Origin: Bacteroidia bacterium
Lineage (GTDB): Bacteria; Bacteroidota; Bacteroidia; UKL13-3
Direction of reading: 5' to 3'
Assembly (NCBI GenBank): GCA_021740845.1
Contig: JAIOYZ010000006.1
Coordinates: 98,950-162,949 of the forward strand
Length of the DNA: 64,000 bases
The notes under the pieces were generated by a model. The model ran no database searches. It had not been told where the DNA came from and saw only the letters and a list, made by a program, of their open reading frames with translations. The translations under genes were made by a program, and so were the position numbers. Numbering within the stretch: the first letter of the stretch is position 1; the number at the start of each line of letters is the position of its first letter. Shown here in pieces: positions 19,271-28,455 of this stretch.

Positions 19271-19442
19271 CTAAATTTTATTAAAAAGTATATTGTTCCA
19301 ACAAATAAAATCGAATTTATTGGATTAGCAAATAGGACCTTACATTAATTTTTTTTAATGCCTAGATAAACCGCTTAAATAATTATTTATCTGCTAAAAA
19401 AAGTTTACCCTCACGTATAATTAATTGTGCTTATTTGCACCT

Positions 19443-20360
19443 ATGATTTTGCAAATTGAAAACGTTCACAAAAGCTACCAAAACCATGTAGCTCTTAAAA
19501 ATATTAATTTGGAGATAGAAAAAGGCTCCATTTTTGGATTATTAGGGCCCAATGGTGCAGGAAAAACAAGTTTAATTAGAATCCTTACAAGTATTACAGA
19601 ATCAGATTCTGGAACCATCTTGTTTAATGGGATACCACTTTCTAGTAATGATATCTACAAAATGGGATACCTTCCAGAAGAAAGAGGCCTGTATAAAAAA
19701 ATGACAGTAAAAGATCAGCTACTTTATTTTGCTGAACTAAAAGGCCTTTCCAATTCTATTGCCAAACAAAAACTCAAGTACTGGATAGATAAATTTGAAA
19801 TCAGAAATTGGTTAGACAAAAAAGTGGAGGAACTCTCAAAAGGAATGCAACAAAAAGTGCAGTTTATTGCCACCGTTTTGCATGAACCTGAATTAATAAT
19901 TTTAGATGAGCCTTTTTCTGGGTTCGACCCAATAAATGCACAGCTATTAGTAGATGAAATATTGCAATTGAAACAAAATGGTTCAACCATTATTTTCTCA
20001 ACTCATAGAATGGATTCAGTTGAATTGCTTTGTGATAATTTTGCCCTTATCAACCAATCCGAATTGGTTTTAAAAGGCGACCTAAAAAGCATCAAGCAAC
20101 AATTCAAAAAAAATCAATTCCAAATTACTTATACAGGTGAAACTCTCCAATCCGACGAATTCCTAAAAGTAGAATCGGATACAAATTCGGATGGTATTAA
20201 CAATTCAATTATTTCTTTGGTTCAAACCAAAACCAATAATGAGTTATTAATGCATTTATTAAACAAAGGAATTTCTATACATACATTTGGAGAAAAACTC
20301 CCAAGTATGGAAGAAATATTTATAATGGCAGTTCAACAAAAACATATACAACATGCATAA
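19443..20360 (+). CDS. ABC transporter ATP-binding protein (NatA-like, ABC-2 exporter)
   Basis: Cytoplasmic ATPase of an ABC-2 exporter, 305 residues from the ATG at 19443; an in-frame ATG at 19425 adds six residues. Walker A is GPNGAGKTS, the signature is LSKGMQQKVQF, Walker B is LIILDEPFSGFDP and the H-loop is STHRMD. The C-terminal part after about residue 215 resembles the DUF4162 extension common in such ATPases. The permease starts 8 bases before this stop, so the two are translationally coupled. The pairing resembles NatAB sodium exporters, but the substrate cannot be told from sequence. A dispersed-repeat copy lies near the C-terminus (20219-20228). Confidence 0.93.
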   Translation: MILQIENVHKSYQNHVALKNINLEIEKGSIFGLLGPNGAGKTSLIRILTSITESDSGTILFNGIPLSSNDIYKMGYLPEERGLYKKMTVKDQLLYFAELKGLSNSIAKQKLKYWIDKFEIRNWLDKKVEELSKGMQQKVQFIATVLHEPELIILDEPFSGFDPINAQLLVDEILQLKQNGSTIIFSTHRMDSVELLCDNFALINQSELVLKGDLKSIKQQFKKNQFQITYTGETLQSDEFLKVESDTNSDGINNSIISLVQTKTNNELLMHLLNKGISIHTFGEKLPSMEEIFIMAVQQKHIQHA

Positions 20361-21660
20361 AATTTGGCTAATCTGTAAACGTGAATACCTTACTAGAGTA
20401 AAGAAAAAATCTTTCTTGGTAATGACTTTACTATCTCCCCTTTTGATAGTTCTTTTCTATGGAATAATTTTCTATTTTTCTTTTAACCGCGACCTTGCTG
20501 AAGAGAAAAAAATAATACTTGTAAGTGATGCTACGGGCTTGTTTTCGGGGAAATTGGAGAATACCAAAACCATAACTTTTTCCTTTGAACAATTAACAGA
20601 CCCGCTGGCAAAAAACCTATTGAAAGCAGAAAATGCCTATGGTGTTTTATTTATAAATCAAAAAGATTCAATAATAAACTACGATTTATTAGCCAATGAA
20701 CAACCTGGCCTTAACACACTTTCAGCAATTGAAGAAAAATTAGAAAATGTTGTTAAAAGTAATAAGCTTGCCGCTAAAGGAATTGACAAAACAGTTCTAA
20801 AAGAAATTAACGACACCCATGTTAATGTTAGCACGAGAAAAAACACAGAAGATGGCTACGAAAAAGGTAATTCTGGTGTTACAACAATGATTGGTTTCTT
20901 AGGTGCTTTCTTAATTTATTTCTTCATTTTCTTATACGGTGTTCAGGTAATGAAAGGTGTAATTGAAGAAAAAACTAACCGCATTGTAGAGGTAATTATT
21001 TCTTCGGTTAAACCATTTCAATTGATGATGGGAAAAATAACAGGAATTGCTTTAGTTGGCCTAACCCAGTTTATTATTTGGGTGGCCTTGGTTTTATTGT
21101 TAAGTGGACCAGTTTCTTCTTTAGTTATGAATTTACAGCATGTTGAACCAAGCGCAATTACTGCAAATGGACAAGAAACATTATCACAGGCAAAAGAAAT
21201 TGGTGCAGCTGGAATTCTTTCCGAATTGGGTAATTTTAATTACGTGCTAATTATTGGTTTGTTCATCTTTTATTTTATTGGTGGCTACTTATTTTATGGT
21301 GCGCTATTCGCTGCGGTTGGCTCTGCTGTTGACAACGAAACTGATACCCAACAATTTATGATGCCCATTACTTTGCCATTGATTTTTTCTATTGCAATAG
21401 CTCAATCCATTATCAATGCACCAAACAGTTCTTTATCCGTTTGGCTTTCTATGATACCTTTTAGTTCTCCAGTAATTATGATGGTGCGATTGCCATTTGG
21501 GATACCAACTTCCGAAATTATTGCATCAATGCTTTGCATGATTATTGGCTTTGTTGGAACGGTTTGGTTTGCTGGTAGAATATATAGAATTGGAATTTTA
21601 ACTTACGGCAAGAAACCTACTTATAAAGAACTTTTCAAATGGCTCTTTCGTAAAAATTAA
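20353..21660 (+). CDS. ABC-2 family permease (NatB-like)
   Basis: Membrane subunit for the ATPase just upstream, 435 residues. One transmembrane segment near the N-terminus (FLVMTLLSPLLIVLFYGIIFYFSF) is followed by a large extracytoplasmic domain of about 130 residues. Five more segments follow, including GFLGAFLIYFFIFLYGVQVMKG, GIALVGLTQFIIWVALVLLLSG and SMLCMIIGFVGTVWFAGRIYRIG. The motif VMKGVIEEKTNRIVEVIISSVKPFQLMMGKI is typical of the ABC-2 family with NatB-like topology. The next gene starts on the last base of this stop codon, so a three-gene transcript is likely. Confidence 0.92.
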   Translation: MHKIWLICKREYLTRVKKKSFLVMTLLSPLLIVLFYGIIFYFSFNRDLAEEKKIILVSDATGLFSGKLENTKTITFSFEQLTDPLAKNLLKAENAYGVLFINQKDSIINYDLLANEQPGLNTLSAIEEKLENVVKSNKLAAKGIDKTVLKEINDTHVNVSTRKNTEDGYEKGNSGVTTMIGFLGAFLIYFFIFLYGVQVMKGVIEEKTNRIVEVIISSVKPFQLMMGKITGIALVGLTQFIIWVALVLLLSGPVSSLVMNLQHVEPSAITANGQETLSQAKEIGAAGILSELGNFNYVLIIGLFIFYFIGGYLFYGALFAAVGSAVDNETDTQQFMMPITLPLIFSIAIAQSIINAPNSSLSVWLSMIPFSSPVIMMVRLPFGIPTSEIIASMLCMIIGFVGTVWFAGRIYRIGILTYGKKPTYKELFKWLFRKN

Positions 21661-22883
21661 TGAGCAGAAAATCTTCTTTACTTGTCTTAAGTATACCTTC
21701 CTTCCGATACTTTTTATCCACGCGTTTGTTCCTTACAATAGGTTTTCAAATGCAGGCAGTAATTATTGGGTGGGAAATTTATAAGGTAACTGGAGATCCT
21801 TTTTCGTTGGGTTTGGTTGGTCTTGCAGAAGCTATTCCAGCTATTTCTATTGCACTTTATGCTGGCCATATAGCAGATATTTCCAACAGAAAAACAATTC
21901 TCCTTTTTAGTTTATTTGCTCTCATTTTAAGCAGCTTTGGTTTGCTTTGGAGCTTCTCTGGTTTGGTTCAAAACTCCCCTAAAATTTATGCCGTTTACGC
22001 ATTTATTTGTATGAGTGGTTTTGCCCGTGGATTTTATGGACCAACCGCATTTGCTCTTATATCTCAATTGGTGCCAAAAGATATTCTTACCAATGCAGGA
22101 ACTCTAAATAGCACCGTCTGGCAATTTGCAGCCGTTATTGGTCCCGCTTTGGGTGGATTTAGTTATGCCTATTTGGGATTAAATTATAGCTATATAGTAA
22201 TTATTTCCCTTATGTTACTGGCCTTCCTCAGTTTGTTTCAAATAACATATCGGTTTGAACCAAAACCAAAATCTGAAGAAAAAATTTGGGATAGACTTAA
22301 GGAAGGTTTATCATTTGTTTACCGAAGTAAAATTATTCTTTCAGCCTTATCACTTGATTTATTCTCAGTGCTCTTTGGTGGCGCAACAGCCCTCCTACCT
22401 GTATTTGCAGATGAAATTCTAAAAACTGGTCCTGAAGGATTAGGAATACTAAGAGCTGCTCCATCTCTTGGCGCGGTAATAATGATGACCATCTTATCCT
22501 TAAGGCCAACAATTCATGAAGCTGGTAAAATATTAATAAAAGCAGTAGGTGCTTTTGGTTTGTGTATGCTCCTATTGGGTTTGTCGGAGAACTTCTATCT
22601 ATCGTTGTTTGTGCTCTTCTTAAGTGGAGCTTTTGATAGTATTAGTGTCGTTATCCGTTCTAATATTTTACAAGTACATACACCAGATTCTATGCGAGGA
22701 AGAGTTTCTGCAGTTAATACCATATTCATAGGCTCATCAAATGAAATTGGAGCCTTTGAAAGTGGTTTGGCATCTAAACTAATTGGCACAGCAAACGCAG
22801 TAATTTTTGGGGGCTTAATGACTTTAGGTATTGTAGGATTTACCCAAGTAAATGCGAAAGAATTAAAGGATTTAAAATTCTAG
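21660..22883 (+). CDS. MFS transporter (EntS-like exporter family)
   Basis: A 407-residue major facilitator with about 12 hydrophobic segments. The loop between helices 2 and 3 reads GHIADISNRKTILLFS, the MFS G-x(3)-D-(R/K)-x-(G/R)-R-(R/K) motif in a relaxed form. The region RGFYGPTAFALISQLVPKDILTNAGTLNSTVWQFAAVIGPALGGF and the late RGRVSAVNTIFIGSSNEIGAFESG are typical of the MFS_3 / enterobactin-exporter-like group. The substrate is unknown. It is coupled to the ABC permease (1-base overlap). Its stop overlaps the stop of convergent rimM (22880-22883). A repeat copy lies at 22252-22261. Confidence 0.92.
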   Translation: MSRKSSLLVLSIPSFRYFLSTRLFLTIGFQMQAVIIGWEIYKVTGDPFSLGLVGLAEAIPAISIALYAGHIADISNRKTILLFSLFALILSSFGLLWSFSGLVQNSPKIYAVYAFICMSGFARGFYGPTAFALISQLVPKDILTNAGTLNSTVWQFAAVIGPALGGFSYAYLGLNYSYIVIISLMLLAFLSLFQITYRFEPKPKSEEKIWDRLKEGLSFVYRSKIILSALSLDLFSVLFGGATALLPVFADEILKTGPEGLGILRAAPSLGAVIMMTILSLRPTIHEAGKILIKAVGAFGLCMLLLGLSENFYLSLFVLFLSGAFDSISVVIRSNILQVHTPDSMRGRVSAVNTIFIGSSNEIGAFESGLASKLIGTANAVIFGGLMTLGIVGFTQVNAKELKDLKF

Positions 22884-23392
22884 TTGATAGACAACAATCC
22901 TTCTGGTAAATCTACATAGAGTATCTTCTTTTCGTCGTCTATTTCTATGAGAATTTCCTCAACCAAGGGAATCAATATTTCTTGGCCATTGTAATTAATT
23001 TGAGCAAGCGATTGATAAGGATTTTCAATGATATCTATTACCTCGCCTAACTCACCATGAGTTTCGTCTATTACCATGTAATGCAAGGGTAAATCCAATT
23101 CCCAATCGTTTTGTTTCTTTACAAATTTCTTTGGAAGTAGAACAACTTTACCAAGAAACAATTGTGCGGCTTCCATATTGTCAATGCCTTCAAACTTCAC
23201 TAGCAGCTCTTGCTCCATTCCAGATTTCATCGACTGGATATAAAAAGGAACGGGCTTTCCCCGAAATTCGAGAAAAGCCCATTCTGTATTTTTTATGGAT
23301 CGACTTAAAAAAATTTTAAGCTCACCTTTTGTGCCATGAATTTTTCCAATGGAACCAACTTCAATGAAGTCATTTCTTTGGATGGTTTTCAC
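22880..23392 (-). CDS. rimM: Ribosome maturation factor RimM
   Basis: Assists late assembly of the 30S subunit head and binds S19. The 170-residue protein begins with the RimM N-domain (FIEVGSIGKIHGTKGELKIFLS) and ends with a PRC-barrel domain (LPLHYMVIDETHGELGEVIDIIENPYQSLAQINYNGQEILIPLVEEILIEID). Length is normal. It follows rpsP by 11 bases, the conserved order in most bacteria. The usual trmD and rplS are absent, and the operon ends here against the convergent MFS gene. Confidence 0.96.
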   Translation of the reverse strand: MKTIQRNDFIEVGSIGKIHGTKGELKIFLSRSIKNTEWAFLEFRGKPVPFYIQSMKSGMEQELLVKFEGIDNMEAAQLFLGKVVLLPKKFVKKQNDWELDLPLHYMVIDETHGELGEVIDIIENPYQSLAQINYNGQEILIPLVEEILIEIDDEKKILYVDLPEGLLSIN

Positions 23393-23403
23393 AGCAAAAG
23401 AAA

Positions 23404-23964
23404 TTATTCAGCAGGAGTTTCAGTTGCTTCTTCAGTAGCAGCTTCTTCTGTTGCTGGAGCTTCTTCTGTAGCTACTTCTTCAACAGGGTTAGCAGCAGCT
23501 TCAGCAGCAGCAGCTTTTGCAGCTATTTTATCCAAACGAGCTTGATTAACTTTAGCTTCATGAGCTAATTTAGCAGCCAATTGCTCAGTAACACCCGATT
23601 TAACACGAGTAACATGAGATTGAACTTTGCTTTCTTTTTCGCTGATCCAAGCTGCAAATTTAGCATCTGCTTGTTCTTGAGTCATTGCACCCTTCTTCAC
23701 TCCAACTGCCAAATGTTGCTTCATCAAAGCACCTTTGTAAGAAAGAATTGCACGACAAGTGTCGGTGGGTTGAGCACCATTTTGTAACCAGTAAGAGGCT
23801 CTGTCAACATCTAATTCGATTGTTGCAGGTTGTGTCTGAGGAAGGTACGAACCAATTTTTTCGATAAACTTACCATCTCTCGGAGCACGCGAATCCGCCA
23901 CCACTACGTGGTAAAAAGGTGATTTTGAACGTCCATGACGTTGTAATCTAATTTTTACTGACAT
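23404..23964 (-). CDS. rpsP: 30S ribosomal protein S16 with long C-terminal extension
   Basis: The first 80 or so residues are classical S16 ([46 protein letters not shown]). At 186 residues it is about twice the E. coli length. The tail is Ala/Lys-rich and then Ala/Glu/Thr-rich ([21 protein letters not shown]), an extension common in Bacteroidota. It heads the rpsP-rimM unit. The leader has a possible TTTG / catATTTG promoter on the minus strand around 24010-24040 and a short direct repeat (see finding). Confidence 0.97.
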   Translation of the reverse strand: MSVKIRLQRHGRSKSPFYHVVVADSRAPRDGKFIEKIGSYLPQTQPATIELDVDRASYWLQNGAQPTDTCRAILSYKGALMKQHLAVGVKKGAMTQEQADAKFAAWISEKESKVQSHVTRVKSGVTEQLAAKLAHEAKVNQARLDKIAAKAAAAEAAANPVEEVATEEAPATEEAATEEATETPAE

Positions 23965-23985
23965 ATAATTATAAAGTATTTAAGC

Positions 23986-24008
23986 CCGGGGTCTCCTTTT
24001 CCGGGGTC
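23986..24008 (-). repeat. Direct repeat in the rpsP leader
   Basis: The octamer CCGGGGTC occurs at 23986-23993 and again at 24001-24008 (period 15) in otherwise AT-rich DNA, 22 to 44 bases before the rpsP start. Read along the transcript it is GACCCCGG twice, separated by AAAAGGA. Confidence 0.6.
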
Positions 24009-24059
24009 GCAAATATGGTATATTTTTTTGAAAAACAAAAGGTTTCCCTGTTTTTCAAG

Positions 24060-24527
24060 CTAAAATTCCACCAAACCAAATTGGCTAAAATGATGTGTAA
24101 AGTGTTTTCTTTGAAAAAGATACCACTCTTCTTTGTTTAATGGACCAAAGATTGGATGGGTAAAATTAGCCTCTGGGTTAGCTTCCCAAAACTCAATATA
24201 AACCTCCACTTCCTTTATTAGAGCCTCTTGTGCTTTTGTAAATGTCTCAAATTTTAGGGGCTGTAATCCAGGACCTAAAAATGGTGCTGCAAAATCTCTC
24301 TTTAATGGAGCCTCACTCATTAACATTATTCGCTTAACCTTTTCCACTTTATCTGCTGGAGTAACAAGTGGCACAGAAAACAAACCTCTCGAAAATTCTA
24401 AAGGCAAAAGCAAATGCTCCAACATATGTTGTGCAGTCATTGTGCCCCATAAGCCAGGAGTTTCCGGCTTTAGCTTTTCAATTAAGATGGCTATTTCTGA
24501 ACTAGGAAAGGCAAGGAATTTATCCAT
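24060..24527 (-). CDS. DinB-like protein (DUF1569-type)
   Basis: A 155-residue soluble protein without a signal. Spaced histidines (TMTAQHMLEHLLLP, then NFTHPIFGPL and KHFTHHFSQFG) are as expected for the metal-binding four-helix bundle of the DinB superfamily. The phrase FGPLNKEEWYLFQRKHFTHHFSQFGL matches what I recall of DUF1569 proteins. The biochemical role is unknown; relatives include thiol-dependent enzymes. It follows a lipoprotein gene and purB on the same strand with 2-base and overlapping junctions, so all three are probably cotranscribed. Confidence 0.75.
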   Translation of the reverse strand: MDKFLAFPSSEIAILIEKLKPETPGLWGTMTAQHMLEHLLLPLEFSRGLFSVPLVTPADKVEKVKRIMLMSEAPLKRDFAAPFLGPGLQPLKFETFTKAQEALIKEVEVYIEFWEANPEANFTHPIFGPLNKEEWYLFQRKHFTHHFSQFGLVEF

Positions 24528-24529
24528 AA

Positions 24530-25081
24530 TTACGGGTTAATTTCTGTGATTTTATATTTCCCTTTTATCATTCTAAACCAAATCTGACCATCATCTCCAA
24601 TCATGGCTCCTTTTTTATCCCTATATATTTCCATAGGATCTTGGTTCAAAATTTCTTCTACAAAATCAGGTGCAAAAATAGAATCGAATTTAGACATAAA
24701 TGTTTTTTTGTCCTTGAAGTCCCTTAATGGAAACTGAATCATTCCAGCAATTTTCTCCTTATTTCTATCCATTACATCCCATTGAAAAGTTTTGAAAAAC
24801 TTAACAAAATATTTTGCATTTGGGAATCCAGCATCATCCCAACTTGTTGCAATGGTGCTATCTCTAAAAAGTTGTGGTTTGTGCTGGTATGGGTTTGGCA
24901 AAGTATAATCAATAACTTTGGCATCCATACCAGGAATAGTTCCTTCATAGTTGTCGTTTGAAACTTTTGGAATTTCAATTTTGGTTGAATCTACTTCATC
25001 AAATACCACATGCGGTGTTGGTTCATCACAAGCAAATAATAACAAACCCATGGCTAGTAAAGTAATTACGCTTAATTTCAT
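24530..25081 (-). CDS. Putative lipoprotein of unknown function
   Basis: A 183-residue protein with a lipoprotein signal (MKLSVITLLAMGLLLFAC, cysteine at 18). After an acidic linker the rest is a soluble alpha/beta segment (WDVMDRNKEKIAGMIQFPLRDFKDKKTFMSKFDSIFAPDFVEEILNQ, then DDGQIWFRMIKGKYKITEINP), which has the look of a small NTF2- or cystatin-like domain; I cannot be specific. Its start overlaps the end of purB by 4 bases, so it is translationally coupled to it. Function unknown. Confidence 0.8.
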   Translation of the reverse strand: MKLSVITLLAMGLLLFACDEPTPHVVFDEVDSTKIEIPKVSNDNYEGTIPGMDAKVIDYTLPNPYQHKPQLFRDSTIATSWDDAGFPNAKYFVKFFKTFQWDVMDRNKEKIAGMIQFPLRDFKDKKTFMSKFDSIFAPDFVEEILNQDPMEIYRDKKGAMIGDDGQIWFRMIKGKYKITEINP

Positions 25082-26424
25082 ATTTTACCTGTATAATTTT
25101 GAGGTGTTATTTTTAACAACTCTTGTTTTACAATATCAGTAACCGGCAAGGTATGAATAAATTCATGAATGCTGGTCTTCGTAATTTGTTCATTGGTACG
25201 TGTAAGTGCTTTCAAGGCTTCATAAGGCTTTTCAAACCCTTCTCTTCTCAAGATTGTTTGAACCGCTTCTGCAACTACAGCCCAATTATTTTCTAAGTCT
25301 TGATCCAATTTTTGCTCATTTAATAACAATTTACCCAAACCTTTTTCTAAAGATTTAAATGCAATCATCATATGAGAAAATGGCACTCCCACATTTCTTA
25401 AAACAGTACTATCTGTTAAATCTCTTTGCAAACGAGATATTGGAAGCTTAGCAGATAAATGCTCCAAAATAGCATTGGCAATTCCCAAATTTCCTTCTGC
25501 ATTTTCAAAATCTATTGGGTTTACTTTATGAGGCATAGCACTAGAACCAACCTCTCCTGCTTTTAATTTCTGCTTAAAATATTCCATGGCAACATATTGC
25601 CACACGTCTTTTGAGAAATCTAATAAAATGGTATTGATACGTTTAAAGGCATCAAAAATGGCGGCCAAATTATCGTAATGTTCTATTTGGGTGGTTGGGT
25701 GCGACCTATCTAAACCCAAAGTTTTGCAAAAATTACTGCCAAATTCAACCCAATTAATTTCTGGATATGCAACATAATGCGCATTTAAATTTCCGGTAGC
25801 GCCACCAAATTTGGCAGGATATGTTAATTGGTTTAATTGTGCTATTTGAACGTCTAATCTTCTTACAAAAACCTGCCATTCTTTACCCAAACTAGTTGGA
25901 GAAGCTGGCTGACCGTGAGTTCTGGCTAACATAGGAATGCGTTCCCAATCTTTAGATTGTTGGGCCATAATTCCTTTTACCAAATTTAATTGAGGCATTA
26001 TTACTTGCTCAATGGCAAGTTTCATGCTCAATGGAATGGCAGTATTATTTATATCTTGTGAGGTTAAACCAAAATGAACAAACTCCGATTCGGCCTTTAA
26101 TCCTAATTCCTCAAAAATATCTTTTATAAAATATTCAACGGCCTTTACATCGTGGTTGGTGGTTTGTTCAATTTCCTTAATTTTTTTGGCTTGATCCAAA
26201 CTCAATTCTTGGTAAACCTTGCGGATAGCAACTTTATGAGCCTCCGAAACCTTACCAGCCAATTGAGGCAATGGGATTTCACTAAGTGCAATGAAATATT
26301 CCATTTCCACCCAAACCCTATATTTTATCAAAGCAAACTCACTAAAATAATCTCCTAGTGCTTCTGTTTGCCTTCTGTATCTTCCGTCTATTGGCGAAAT
26401 TGCCGTTAATGCCTCTAATTGCAT
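25078..26424 (-). CDS. purB: Adenylosuccinate lyase
   Basis: Catalyses two fumarate-releasing steps of purine synthesis (SAICAR to AICAR, adenylosuccinate to AMP). The 448-residue protein opens with LTAISPIDGRYRRQTEAL, has the catalytic histidine region TTNHDVKAVEYFIK and TRTHGQPASPTSLGKE, and carries the fumarase-superfamily signature GSSAMPHKVNPIDFENAEGN. This is the PurB type of E. coli rather than the B. subtilis type. A perfect TAnnTTTG element lies 16 bases before the ATG on the minus strand, without a clear -33 partner. A lipoprotein gene overlaps its 3' end. Confidence 0.97.
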   Translation of the reverse strand: MQLEALTAISPIDGRYRRQTEALGDYFSEFALIKYRVWVEMEYFIALSEIPLPQLAGKVSEAHKVAIRKVYQELSLDQAKKIKEIEQTTNHDVKAVEYFIKDIFEELGLKAESEFVHFGLTSQDINNTAIPLSMKLAIEQVIMPQLNLVKGIMAQQSKDWERIPMLARTHGQPASPTSLGKEWQVFVRRLDVQIAQLNQLTYPAKFGGATGNLNAHYVAYPEINWVEFGSNFCKTLGLDRSHPTTQIEHYDNLAAIFDAFKRINTILLDFSKDVWQYVAMEYFKQKLKAGEVGSSAMPHKVNPIDFENAEGNLGIANAILEHLSAKLPISRLQRDLTDSTVLRNVGVPFSHMMIAFKSLEKGLGKLLLNEQKLDQDLENNWAVVAEAVQTILRREGFEKPYEALKALTRTNEQITKTSIHEFIHTLPVTDIVKQELLKITPQNYTGKI

Positions 26425-26517
26425 ATCTAAAATTTTAACAAAAATAACTGCTTCAACGCCAAATAAAAACCTATTTCTCCACTTGCGTATCTTAATTGAA
26501 TGAATTAATTTACCCTC

Positions 26518-27090
26518 ATGAATTTAACTCGCTGCAATTGGACCCAAGACGACTCTTTGATGATGGCATACCACGATGAAGAATGGGGTATACCTTTATA
26601 TGATGATCAGAAATTATTTGAATTCCTTGTGCTCGATGCCTTCCAAGCAGGCTTGAGTTGGAAAACAATTTTACACAAACGCAAGAATTTCGAGAAAGCC
26701 TTTGATCGGTTCAACCCGAAAAAAATTGCTAATTACAAGGAGGAAAAATTAGAAGCTTTAATGCAAGATGCTGGCATTATTAGAAACCGTTTGAAAATTT
26801 GGGGAACAGTAAAAAATGCAAAGGCATTCCTTGAAGTGCAAAAAGAATTCGGCAGTTTTAACCAGTATATCTGGCAGTTTGTAAACCACCAACCTATTGT
26901 AAATAATTGGGATTCCATGAGTCAAGTTCCAGCAAAGACTCCTGAAAGTGATGCCATGAGCAAGGACCTGAAAAAACGAGGATTTACCTTTGTTGGTTCA
27001 ACCATTTGCTATGCTTTTATGCAAGCAGCTGGCATGGTAAACGACCATATTGTAACCTGCCATTGCAGAACCAAAAAGAAGAAAAAATAG
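26518..27090 (+). CDS. tag: DNA-3-methyladenine glycosylase I
   Basis: Base-excision repair enzyme that removes 3-methyladenine from DNA. The 190-residue length is standard. The family hallmark CNWTQDDSLMMAYHDEEWGIPLYDDQKLFEFLVLDAFQAGLSWKTILHKR is intact, including the catalytic-pocket acidic and aromatic residues. The zinc-binding Cys/His set near both ends is present (CNW at residue 6, then MVNDHIVTCHCR). It stands alone on the plus strand between two minus-strand units. Confidence 0.96.
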   Translation: MNLTRCNWTQDDSLMMAYHDEEWGIPLYDDQKLFEFLVLDAFQAGLSWKTILHKRKNFEKAFDRFNPKKIANYKEEKLEALMQDAGIIRNRLKIWGTVKNAKAFLEVQKEFGSFNQYIWQFVNHQPIVNNWDSMSQVPAKTPESDAMSKDLKKRGFTFVGSTICYAFMQAAGMVNDHIVTCHCRTKKKKK

Positions 27091-27097
27091 GAAGGGT

Positions 27098-28417
27098 TTA
27101 TTTAAACAAGCCCCAAATATCGTTTCCGAAAATCAACACCATTAGTGTAAGTAGTATTATCATTCCAGCATATTGAGCACGTTCTAAAAACTTCTCACTT
27201 AATGGTCTGCCAATAATCATTTCTACTAACAAGAAAATTACGTGTCCGCCATCTAATGCTGGAATTGGAAGGATATTCATAAATGCTAAGCCTAAAGAAA
27301 TTAGTGCAGTGAATAACCAAAATCTGCTCCAAATCCATTCGCCACCATAGAATTTTGCAATACCAATTGGACCTTGAACAGCTTTGTTAACAGCAATATC
27401 ACCTTTAAATATTTTACCCCAACCACGAATTTGCGCATCAATGGTTTCTACAGCTTTGTTCCAACCTGCAGGGAAAGAACCAAAGAAACTATAATTTACA
27501 GTTTCGTATTCAAAATCTTTAGAATCTGGTTTGAACCCAACTTTTCCAGCCTCATCTACCATTAAATGAAGGATTTTACTTTCGTTGCCTCTTTGAATAC
27601 TTAGGTCGATTTCTTTTCCTGCTTTAGTTTTTAATAAGGCTTGAAACTCATCAAAAAATTCAAATTTATTAGTATCTACAGCTGTTATAATATCATTTGG
27701 CAATAAGCCAGCCTTCTCTGCTGGGTAACCTGGCGTAATCTCATTAACATAAAAATGCATGCGTGGCAAAAAGAAATCTGCTTTGGCCTCACTAAATTTT
27801 TTCACAAAATCAGAAGGCAATTTAACCTCCACTTGTTGGCCATTTCTATCTACTTGATAAACTACTCCATTGCCTAAAATATGCTTTATTTTTAAGGCCT
27901 CTTCAAATCTTACAATAGGAACATTGTTTACAGAAATCAATTTATCTCCCACCTGAAAGCCATATTCTTTGGCCATTTCGGAAGGAACAATACCATTTTT
28001 AACAGAACTATTTTGAATGTACTTTTCACCGTATGCATAGCTCATCATGGCAAAAATTACAATACCTGTAATTATATTTACCACCACACCACCAATCATA
28101 ACAATTAGGCGCTGCCAAGCTGGTTTGCTTCTAAATTCCCAAGGCTCTGCTGGTAATTTCATGGCTTCTTTGTCCATGCTTTCATCAATCATTCCAGCAA
28201 TTTTCACATAGCCTCCCAATGGCAACCAGCCAATACCCCATTCGGTATCGCCAATTTTTACGGAGAATAGTTTTACACCCCAGGCATCAAAAAATAAATA
28301 AAACTTCTCTACTTTAATTCCAAATGCACGAGCGGCTAAATAATGTCCAAACTCATGTAGAATTACCAATATAGAAATGCCCAAGATAAGCTGGGCGGCC
28401 ATAATTAATGCTTGCAT
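27098..28417 (-). CDS. rseP: RIP metalloprotease RseP (site-2 protease)
   Basis: Intramembrane zinc protease that cleaves anti-sigma factors and remnant signal peptides. In 439 residues it shows the HExxH motif in the first transmembrane helix (LHEFGHYLAAR, residues 21-25), two PDZ-like segments in the periplasmic part (around 150-290, including YPAEKAGLLPNDIITAVDTNKF), and the C-terminal NxxPxPxLDGGH motif (NILPIPALDGGHVIF) that supplies the third zinc ligand. dxr lies just upstream on the same strand, with 38 bases between, a conserved neighbourhood. A dispersed-repeat copy lies inside (27528-27537). Confidence 0.96.
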   Translation of the reverse strand: MQALIMAAQLILGISILVILHEFGHYLAARAFGIKVEKFYLFFDAWGVKLFSVKIGDTEWGIGWLPLGGYVKIAGMIDESMDKEAMKLPAEPWEFRSKPAWQRLIVMIGGVVVNIITGIVIFAMMSYAYGEKYIQNSSVKNGIVPSEMAKEYGFQVGDKLISVNNVPIVRFEEALKIKHILGNGVVYQVDRNGQQVEVKLPSDFVKKFSEAKADFFLPRMHFYVNEITPGYPAEKAGLLPNDIITAVDTNKFEFFDEFQALLKTKAGKEIDLSIQRGNESKILHLMVDEAGKVGFKPDSKDFEYETVNYSFFGSFPAGWNKAVETIDAQIRGWGKIFKGDIAVNKAVQGPIGIAKFYGGEWIWSRFWLFTALISLGLAFMNILPIPALDGGHVIFLLVEMIIGRPLSEKFLERAQYAGMIILLTLMVLIFGNDIWGLFK

Positions 28418-28455
28418 GTTTTTCTAATTCCTAAATAATTTGCAATAATAACCAA

